Shown: positions 57,408-64,000 of the stretch, piece by piece
Position numbering within the stretch: the stretch's first letter is position 1
Layout: every line of letters starts with the position of its first letter
Assembly (NCBI GenBank): GCA_033977485.1
Contig: CM066983.1
Coordinates: 65,644,010-65,708,009 of the forward strand
Direction of reading: 5' to 3'
DNA: 64,000 nucleotides
Origin: Hydrangea macrophylla
Lineage: Eukaryota; Streptophyta; Magnoliopsida; Cornales; Hydrangeaceae
The notes under the pieces: model-generated
Databases searched by the model: none
What the model was told of the DNA's origin: nothing
The model's input: only the letters and a program-made list of their open reading frames with translations
Made by a program: the position numbers and the translations under genes

Positions 57408-58331
57408 CTATTCTTCAAGCATAAAGATTTCCTCTTCCACAATCTCTTCAAAACCCGCCGAATCGTTGCATGAAGAGTCCAAACAAGATGATTCCCTTTC
57501 CCAGAACAATCGGAAAGCAGCAAGGATATCATCGAGAAAGTCTGGCGTCTCTAAAGAATTGAAAACCCATGCAAGAGGTGATCCGGATGGAGACAATGAT
57601 AAGGGAGTGTAATTGCGCAACGGACTGTCCTCTCGCAGCGGAGTGTGTGGGGGCCTTATGTAGGGCCCAAAACCATGAACCAATTGATGTGGAAGGAATA
57701 CCGGCATACCATTTAGAAACATAGTGACAATCCTGGACAAAAGACAATAAACCGATATTAAAATACCAGAACCAAAGAAACACGGATTAAGACGAAAAGA
57801 AAAACAAAAATAAATAAAATACAAAGACATGTGACAAAATTCCAACCTCACTATTGGCATGGATTCCCAAAATGCACTAGCTGGTAAGGGAAATTGGAGC
57901 CTGAATAGCAGGAAGCTCAGGTGCACATAGCGGTATGGGACCAACTCAGGAACAAGGAAATCATCCACGAAAACAAAGACGGCATTGTGGCGGTCTGGGA
58001 CGACATCCTGGAGGTCATGATCTTCCCATGGCTCCCACATATCATCATTTTCCCATTGTGCCATGAGTGCATCATCCACCATTCTCCCCATGTACAAGTC
58101 TTCTTCCTCATCCACATCATCGTCATCCTGAAATCCCATATTTTTGTATGGATTGATGTCCAGGAGGGCTGGTGGATATGGAATGTACCCTTGAGCAGCA
58201 TCAATGAGAGAATGAGCTTCAGGGTCTTGATGAAGCAAGGGGCAGGGTGTGAGTTCACCCTCAGTCCAGGTGCCACAACGACATTCTGAGTCAGCCCAAG
58301 AACCGACAGAATGAACATCATAACCTCGCAT
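57408..58331 (-). CDS. Athila-type ORF of unknown function, with a possible in-frame intron
   Basis: 307 codons, open throughout, between integrase and the env-position ORF. The N-terminal third is Cys-containing, then very acidic (DDDDVDEEEDLYMGR and WENDDMWEPWEDHD); the C-terminal part is Pro/Ser/Leu-rich (PPHTPLREDSPLRN). The central hydrophobic stretch (57733-57846) is 114 bp, T-rich and bounded by GT and AG. It may therefore be an in-frame intron rather than a membrane segment. I do not recognise the family. Alternatives are a first exon of the env-position gene or an acquired host segment. Confidence 0.5.
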   Translation of the reverse strand: MRGYDVHSVGSWADSECRCGTWTEGELTPCPLLHQDPEAHSLIDAAQGYIPYPPALLDINPYKNMGFQDDDDVDEEEDLYMGRMVDDALMAQWENDDMWEPWEDHDLQDVVPDRHNAVFVFVDDFLVPELVPYRYVHLSFLLFRLQFPLPASAFWESMPIVRLEFCHMSLYFIYFCFSFRLNPCFFGSGILISVYCLLSRIVTMFLNGMPVFLPHQLVHGFGPYIRPPHTPLREDSPLRNYTPLSLSPSGSPLAWVFNSLETPDFLDDILAAFRLFWERESSCLDSSCNDSAGFEEIVEEEIFMLEE

Positions 58332-58486
58332 CTATGCACCTGCAACAGAGTGGTTTAAGGTATAATGGATTAGAACTAGATCACAAACACAAACGAACGA
58401 ACAAAAACTTAAAAACAAAAGAGAGAAACTAAAATGCAGGGAAATAAAAGAAATACAACAACAATTTGGAACTCCACTTTAGATTT

Positions 58487-59551
58487 TTAAGTGGGAGAAT
58501 AGCTGGGCTCATCCAGCTGGATGTGCTCAACTTCAGTGTGGAAGTTCTCCAAGAACGGTTTCAATCTTTGGCCATTGACCTTGAAACAATCATCGTTCTT
58601 TGGATTTACGAGCTCAACCGCCCCGTGTGGAAAAATAGTTTTTACTATGAACGGACCTGTCCAACGGGAACGGAGCTTTCCTGGGAAAAGGTGGAGGCGA
58701 GAGTTATACAGCAAAACTTTCTGCCCCGGCTCAAATGATTTACGAAAGATCGTACGATCGTGGCGAGCCTTCAACTTTTCCTTATGCAACTTTGCAGAGT
58801 CATACGCATCTCGTCGTATTTCTTCTAGCTCTGGAAGTTGGAGCTTGCGTAGCTGACCTCCCTCTTGAATATCAAAGTTCAATGAGCGTGTTGCCCAGTA
58901 AGCTTTATGTTCAATTTCAACCGGAAGGTGGCAAGCTTTCCCGTAAACCAATCTATACGGGGACATACCAAGATTCGTCTTATAAGCAGTACGGTATGCC
59001 CATAACGCGTCCGTCAATTTGTATACCCAGTCTTTTCGATTGGAGCTAACCGTCTTTTTGAGAATATGCTTGATTTCTCGGTTAGCCAATTCAGCTTGCC
59101 CATTTGACTGTGGATGATAGGCGAGATCGATTTTATGGTGGACTCCGAATTTCTTGAGAAGTGACTCCAAAGGCCTGTTGCAGAAATGTTTGCCTTGGTC
59201 ACTTAATAAAGCTTTCGGAGTACCAAAACGAGACAAGATATGCTCTCTTAAAAAGGACATGACCGTTCTGTGGTCATTTCGTCTCGTTGGTATCGCTTCT
59301 ACCCATTTTGATACATACTCTACAGCAAGGAGTATGTATTCACAGTTATTAGACTTGGGAAATGGACCCATAAAATCTATGCCCCAACAATCAAATATCT
59401 CAATTGTGATGATAGGGGTTAAAGGCATAGAATTCCTTTTAGAAATAGTTCCAAGCTTTTGACAGCGTTGGCATGTCTTGCAAAAGGAATAACCATCTTT
59501 GAAGACTGTGGGCCAGTAAAGACCGCTTTGTAGGACTTTTTGTGCGGTCTT
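58487..59551 (-). CDS. Athila-type pol, integrase part after an in-frame stop
   Basis: From 59551 the frame continues that of the gag-pol ORF directly after its TAG stop; the first Met is at 59428. It carries the Cys pair of the HHCC zinc finger ([12 protein letters not shown]), then the integrase core with [10 protein letters not shown] (first Asp), [10 protein letters not shown] (second Asp) and QAELANREI (Glu). A C-terminal [16 protein letters not shown] completes it. All three catalytic residues are present. The enzyme would insert element cDNA into host DNA. It lies in frame with its neighbour and is not shifted. Confidence 0.92.
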   Translation of the reverse strand, partial: KTAQKVLQSGLYWPTVFKDGYSFCKTCQRCQKLGTISKRNSMPLTPIITIEIFDCWGIDFMGPFPKSNNCEYILLAVEYVSKWVEAIPTRRNDHRTVMSFLREHILSRFGTPKALLSDQGKHFCNRPLESLLKKFGVHHKIDLAYHPQSNGQAELANREIKHILKKTVSSNRKDWVYKLTDALWAYRTAYKTNLGMSPYRLVYGKACHLPVEIEHKAYWATRSLNFDIQEGGQLRKLQLPELEEIRRDAYDSAKLHKEKLKARHDRTIFRKSFEPGQKVLLYNSRLHLFPGKLRSRWTGPFIVKTIFPHGAVELVNPKNDDCFKVNGQRLKPFLENFHTEVEHIQLDEPSYSPT

Positions 59552-62500
59552 CTATGACGCGAAGTGGCCACCACATGCCTCAGAATGGCATGACGCTAAT
59601 ATTACGGTTATATCCTCATTGGGGACGCAGCGCCTGATGACCTGATCAGCACAGTACTTGAAAAGGTATGGGTCATCAAAGAAGAAATGACGCGCGAACG
59701 AGAGGAACCGTTTTCTGTCTTGGTTCGACCAATGAGTCGGTGTTTCACCCGTGACAAGGTAGTTTACAATATCAGCATACCAAGGCAGACTACTTACTGC
59801 CAGTAGCTGTTCGTCTGGGAACTCATCCTTAATGGATTGGGATTCAGTGTTGTCGATAAAAGTCAACCGGGACAAATGATCCGCAACCACATTCTCTACT
59901 CCTTTCTTATCTTTGATTGTTAAATCAAACTCTTGGAGTAAGAGTATCCAGCGAATAAGCCGTTGTTTAGCGTCTTTCTTTGACAGCAGATACTTGAGGG
60001 CCGAATGATCTGTAAAACAGACGATTGGTGACCCTATCAAATAAGACCTAAACTTATCCAGGGCGAATACTACTGCCAGCAGCTCCTTTTCAGTAGTAGT
60101 GTAATTCATTTGAGCTTCATTCAAAGTTTGGCTGGCATAGTATATCACATGTGGCTTATTGTCCTTTCTCTGGCCTAGGACCGCGCCAATGGCGTAATCA
60201 CTAGCATCGCACATTAATTCAAAAGGCAAACTCCAGTCGGGTGCCTGTATTATAGGTGCGGAGGTGAGGAGCTCTTTTAGATCCTCAAAGGACTTTTGGC
60301 AACTCTCTGACCACTCGAATGGTGCATCCTTGACAAGAAGTTGACAAAGGGGTCGAGAGATTGCACTGAAGTTCTGGATAAATCGACGATAAAAACCTGC
60401 ATGCCCCAAGAATGAACGGATGTCTCTTACTGTACGGGGGACAGGTAGATTTGAGATTATGTCGATTTTAGCCTTATCCACTTGGATTCCTTCATCGGAG
60501 ATTATATGGCCGAGGACTATTCCCTTGGTCACCATAAAGTGACACTTTTCCCAATTCAAAACTAGGTGTTTGTCCTCACACCGCATTAAAACCTGCTCGA
60601 GATTGCTGAGGCAATCTTCAAAGCTATGGCCAAACACTGAAAAATCATCCATGAATACTTCAAGGATGTTTTCGACCATGTCACTGAATATGCTTAGCAT
60701 ACACCGCTGAAAGGTAGCCGGTGCATTACATAAACCAAACGGTATTCGTCGATAGGCAAATGTACCAAATGGACAAGTGAATGTGGTTTTCTCCTGATCT
60801 TCAGGAGCAATTTCAATTTGATTGTATCCACTGTATCCATCCAAAAAGCAGTAATACTTGTGACCCGCCACATGTTCTAGCATTTGATCCATGAATGGCA
60901 AAGGAAAATGGTCCTTTCGGGTCACAGTATTTAACTTCCTGTAGTCAATACACATCCTCCATCCAGTGGGGATACGTGTTGGTACTAATTCACCATCTTT
61001 GTTTGGGATGACCGTTATGCCTGCTTTCTTTGGAACTACTTGGGTAGGACTAACCCAAGGACTGTCAGATATCAGATAAATCATCCCAACATCAACTAGT
61101 TTAAGCACTTCCTTTTTAACTACTTCTTGCATGTTGGGATTCAGACGCCTTTGCATTTGCCTTGAGGGTTTAGCGTCTTCCTCCAGATATATCTTATGCG
61201 TGCATATGGATGGGCTTATGCCTTTGAGGTCAGCAATCGTCCATCCCATAGCATCTTTATGCTTGGTCAGCATTTGCACTAGCCTACCTTCCTGTTTATG
61301 AGTTAAAGTAGATGAAATGATCACAGGATAGGTTTTTCCAGTCCCTAAGAACGCATATTTTAGCTCTTTGGGTAGCTCCTTTAACTCTAATTCCGGAAAC
61401 TGAAAACTAGAAGGCATTGCCAACTTAGTTTTAGGAGGCAGTTGTTCATATGGCATTACCCACATGCAATCGGCTCTATCCTCCTCTATCGTATCCATCA
61501 TAAGACACGTCTGGTTCAGGTCAGCATCCAATGGAGTTGACTCAGCAGGCTGATAGATATCGCCAAATTGAGTCATCACCACTTCCAAAGGATCTTTGTA
61601 GTCGACCAAGTCAACTTCATCTTCAATGACCGTGTCTATATAATGAATTTCTTCCTCATCATTGTATTCTTCAGGTCGGGGATTAGAAAAGATCTTGACA
61701 TTCAATGTCATGTTCCCGAATACGATAGTCATGATACTACTTCTAATCTTGATTGTGGCATCAATTGTGTTGAGGAATGGACGTCCAAAGATAACCGGGA
61801 TATGTGCACCAGGATTAGACACAGGTTCTGTGTCCAATATCATGAAATCAACCGGAAAGACAAAAGAGTCTATTTGGACAAGGACGTCCTCTAATACCCC
61901 TCTAGGGTACTTCATAGATCTGTCTGCCAATTGCAAAGCGACTCGGGTGGGTTTGAGTTCACCCAACCCTAGCTGTTTATAGACTGAATATGGCAGCAGG
62001 TTCACGCTTGCTCCTAAATCGAGGAGTGCATTATCTATCTTTTGATTCCCAATTCTGCATGAGACAGTAGGTGTACCGGGATCTTTGAGTTTCGGAGGCA
62101 ACTCATTTTGAATGATCGCACTGGCTTGGCACGCGACATAAGCATGTTTCTTCACGCTTTGCCTCCTCTTAACCGTGCATAGATCTTTGAGATACTTAGC
62201 ATAGGCCGGCACTTGCTTGATAGCATCTAGGAGTGGAAGGTTAACTTTAACTTGCTTAAACAATTCCAGAAACTCCTGATTCTTTGTCTCATTCTTGGGT
62301 TTCTTCAACCGTTGAGGATAAGGTGCAGGAAAAGGGCATTTTGGAGGTTCCTCCTTAACAGACTCCTTCCCAGGCCTTCGCTCAACTTCTTCCTCTACTC
62401 TAGGAGCTTCAATGTTTGCCTTTATTGGTTCGTCATTAGTAGACGGCTCCTCCTCTCGAGTAGATGGTAACTCAACTTCTTCATCCACCACTTCCTCCTC

Positions 62501-64000
62501 TTTGTACGCTTCGGGAGTGGACAGAGGCATGCTTTTCTCTATGATTTTTCCACTTCTCAGTGTAGTCACAGCTTTAGCATGTTCTTGATTGTTAGGACCA
62601 TTGTTATGTCCCTTGGGGTTCGGAAGTGGTTGGGTAGGGAATGTTCCTCCTGAGCCCTCTTGCCGTACATCTATCCTCTCTAACGTGGCAGACATTCTAC
62701 TCATCATTTGTATGAGTTGCTGCGTTAGATTGGCATTAGCAAGTGGCTCTTCTTCTTGTACCTTCTTGTGCGGTGGCACATAGGTATTGGTTTGTGGTGC
62801 ATTGGAGGGTTGAGCTTGGTTGTAATTATTGGTTCTGTTTTGATTGTATTGCTGGGACGGCCTATTGTTTTGCCCTTGATATTGATTGTTGCTGTAGGGC
62901 TGCTGTTGATATTGATTTTGGGTCCCAGCATTATTTCTCCAATCAAAACCGGGGTGATTCCATCTATTGTTACTTTGAAAGTTATTGTTGGAATTCCCCG
63001 CCCCTCGAAAACCTTGCATGGCATTCATCTCTATAGGGGCTTGCTCTTGAAAATATGGCACATTAGGACAATATTGAGTTGTATGTCCCAACATGTTGCA
63101 TGTGCCACATGGTTCTTCAGGCATGACTTGCCTAGAGCTTTCTCCTTTCATGCTTAACTCCTCTACCTTCTTTGCTAGCTCTGCATACTTAGTCATGAGG
63201 TGATCTTCACTGGTTAGCTGGTATAGGCTTTTCTCCTCTACACAGGACATCTGTGAGCGTGAGACATTGTCAGAATTTGACCATTCATGAGCGTATTCAG
63301 CTAACCATTCGAAATGGGCTTCAGCCTCTTCAGTGTTTTTACGCAGAAATGGTCCAGAGCTCATCGTTTCCACCAACTTATTTATTTCACCATTCAATCC
63401 TTGATAAAAGAAGCTGATAGTTCGCCATTTCTCAAACCCATGGTGTGGGCATGAGAGAAGCAAATCTTTGAAACGCTCCCACGCTTGTGTGAAGGTTTCA
63501 ATGCTCTTTTGTTTATAGGAATTGATTTGACGCTGAAGGTCTGTGGTCATGCGAGTAGGATAGAATTTCTTTAGAAACGCGGTGCTCATCGCATGCCAGG
63601 TGAAAATTGAATTAGGTTTTAGGGAGTGGAGCCACGCCTTCGCTTTATCTTTCAAAGTGAAGGGGAATAGCATTAGATGCGTCACCTCCCTAGGACAATT
63701 TTGCGAGAATGTTTTGCAAACATCCTCGAAATCGGTGACATGTAAATACGCCTTCTCACTTTCCATCCCATGAAAAGTGGGAAGCAGTTGAATCATCCCA
63801 TTGCGAAACTGAAATTCGCCATTATGCGGTGGGATTTGAATGCAAGAGGGCGTAGGTGCATGTTCTGGTTGCATGAGATCGCAAAGAGGACGTAGCGCCT
63901 CATCAATTGGCACCATATTATTGTCACCATTTTCACTCTGATGATCATCCATTGATTCAGTTGGAGTGGCTATGGGGTTGATGGAACTATCAGAGTCAGA
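59552..64000 (-). CDS. Athila-type gag-protease-RT-RNase H polyprotein (open at the window edge)
   Basis: From the first Met at 63952 it has 1466 codons, and the frame stays open to 64000, so the true start is probably beyond the window. A gag domain covers residues 65-220 (FTLKDKAKAWLHSLKP). A CCHC knuckle CGTCNMLGHTTQYC (282-295) and an Asn/Gln-rich stretch follow. Protease shows LLDLGASVNLLPYS (about 644), with the Athila-usual DLGAS. RT has FGLCNAPATFQRCM and catalytic VFMDDFS (about 1097). RNase H has CDASDYAIGAVLG (about 1247) and TDHSALKYLL. It ends at TAG (59552-59554), inside the HHCC finger between its His and Cys pairs. Together these build the particle and copy the RNA to DNA. Confidence 0.95.
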   Translation of the reverse strand, partial: SDSDSSINPIATPTESMDDHQSENGDNNMVPIDEALRPLCDLMQPEHAPTPSCIQIPPHNGEFQFRNGMIQLLPTFHGMESEKAYLHVTDFEDVCKTFSQNCPREVTHLMLFPFTLKDKAKAWLHSLKPNSIFTWHAMSTAFLKKFYPTRMTTDLQRQINSYKQKSIETFTQAWERFKDLLLSCPHHGFEKWRTISFFYQGLNGEINKLVETMSSGPFLRKNTEEAEAHFEWLAEYAHEWSNSDNVSRSQMSCVEEKSLYQLTSEDHLMTKYAELAKKVEELSMKGESSRQVMPEEPCGTCNMLGHTTQYCPNVPYFQEQAPIEMNAMQGFRGAGNSNNNFQSNNRWNHPGFDWRNNAGTQNQYQQQPYSNNQYQGQNNRPSQQYNQNRTNNYNQAQPSNAPQTNTYVPPHKKVQEEEPLANANLTQQLIQMMSRMSATLERIDVRQEGSGGTFPTQPLPNPKGHNNGPNNQEHAKAVTTLRSGKIIEKSMPLSTPEAYKEEEVVDEEVELPSTREEEPSTNDEPIKANIEAPRVEEEVERRPGKESVKEEPPKCPFPAPYPQRLKKPKNETKNQEFLELFKQVKVNLPLLDAIKQVPAYAKYLKDLCTVKRRQSVKKHAYVACQASAIIQNELPPKLKDPGTPTVSCRIGNQKIDNALLDLGASVNLLPYSVYKQLGLGELKPTRVALQLADRSMKYPRGVLEDVLVQIDSFVFPVDFMILDTEPVSNPGAHIPVIFGRPFLNTIDATIKIRSSIMTIVFGNMTLNVKIFSNPRPEEYNDEEEIHYIDTVIEDEVDLVDYKDPLEVVMTQFGDIYQPAESTPLDADLNQTCLMMDTIEEDRADCMWVMPYEQLPPKTKLAMPSSFQFPELELKELPKELKYAFLGTGKTYPVIISSTLTHKQEGRLVQMLTKHKDAMGWTIADLKGISPSICTHKIYLEEDAKPSRQMQRRLNPNMQEVVKKEVLKLVDVGMIYLISDSPWVSPTQVVPKKAGITVIPNKDGELVPTRIPTGWRMCIDYRKLNTVTRKDHFPLPFMDQMLEHVAGHKYYCFLDGYSGYNQIEIAPEDQEKTTFTCPFGTFAYRRIPFGLCNAPATFQRCMLSIFSDMVENILEVFMDDFSVFGHSFEDCLSNLEQVLMRCEDKHLVLNWEKCHFMVTKGIVLGHIISDEGIQVDKAKIDIISNLPVPRTVRDIRSFLGHAGFYRRFIQNFSAISRPLCQLLVKDAPFEWSESCQKSFEDLKELLTSAPIIQAPDWSLPFELMCDASDYAIGAVLGQRKDNKPHVIYYASQTLNEAQMNYTTTEKELLAVVFALDKFRSYLIGSPIVCFTDHSALKYLLSKKDAKQRLIRWILLLQEFDLTIKDKKGVENVVADHLSRLTFIDNTESQSIKDEFPDEQLLAVSSLPWYADIVNYLVTGETPTHWSNQDRKRFLSFARHFFFDDPYLFKYCADQVIRRCVPNEDITVILASCHSEACGGHFAS

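Larger units (their letters stand above)
51272..64000 (-). mobile_element. Athila-type Ty3-Gypsy retrotransposon (3' part; continues past window)
   Basis: Reading on the minus strand from the right edge: gag-pol (64000-58487), an ORF of unknown function (57408-58331), an env-position ORF (54968-56422), a 2-kb untranslated stretch, a purine tract and the 3' LTR (51272-52883). The gene order and the extra ORFs after integrase fit the Athila lineage. The 5' LTR and primer-binding site lie beyond 64000. The coding capacity is largely preserved, implying a fairly young insertion. The base 5' to the LTR edge begins a possible 5-bp target copy GCTCT (51267-51271), untestable here. Confidence 0.88.

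Noticed and set aside
58466..63773. Many plus-strand ORFs up to 133 residues
   Set aside because: Antisense shadows of the Athila-type gag-pol frame.

Overview
This is AT-rich nuclear DNA from a flowering plant, most likely a eudicot (inference). It holds plant-type split genes, plant LTR retrotransposons (Copia, Tat-type and Athila-type Gypsy), CACTA, Mutator-like (MULE) and Helitron elements, and many GA/CT microsatellites. I see no bacterial operons, CRISPR arrays, rRNA genes or convincing tRNA genes. The species cannot be named from the sequence.

Only one ordinary host gene is clear: a three-exon R2R3-MYB gene on the minus strand (26746-28980). It encodes a subgroup-4-like repressor with a bHLH-interaction signature and an EAR-type motif. 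A second possible host exon (355-527, minus) is open at both splice sites but unidentified.

Layout: 1-5.2 kb is repeats ending in the right terminus of a CACTA element (5228). 5.2-21 kb has a 257-bp tandem duplication, two related Helitron-like segments and many short foldback elements. 21.1-26.3 kb has an LTR-retroelement leader joined to a decayed Copia pol with a 3' LTR. 26.7-29 kb is the MYB gene. 29.3-33.2 kb has further foldback elements. 33266-37393 is a nearly intact autonomous MULE, bounded by about 250-bp near-identical inverted repeats and a 10-bp target duplication. It carries a FAR1-type transposase gene broken by one stop codon. From 37456 a minus-strand Tat-type Gypsy element begins. 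It carries an antisense gene remnant, and a 9.03-kb CACTA element (41945-50975) sits beside the last codons of its pol. That CACTA itself contains a 3.49-kb Helitron (46527-50017). The Tat element is cut at 51272 by an Athila-type Gypsy element that fills the rest of the window. Its gag-pol is broken by a single in-frame stop and its 5' end lies beyond base 64000.

The insertion boundaries were read directly as matching target-site duplications, so the nesting order is explicit: Tat first, then CACTA and Athila into it, and the Helitron into the CACTA. Seven short elements share GRGTAATR-type termini and 9-bp duplications, forming one Mutator-like MITE family. Exon coordinates of the MYB and MULE genes come from splice signals and preserved reading frame; no transcript evidence was available.
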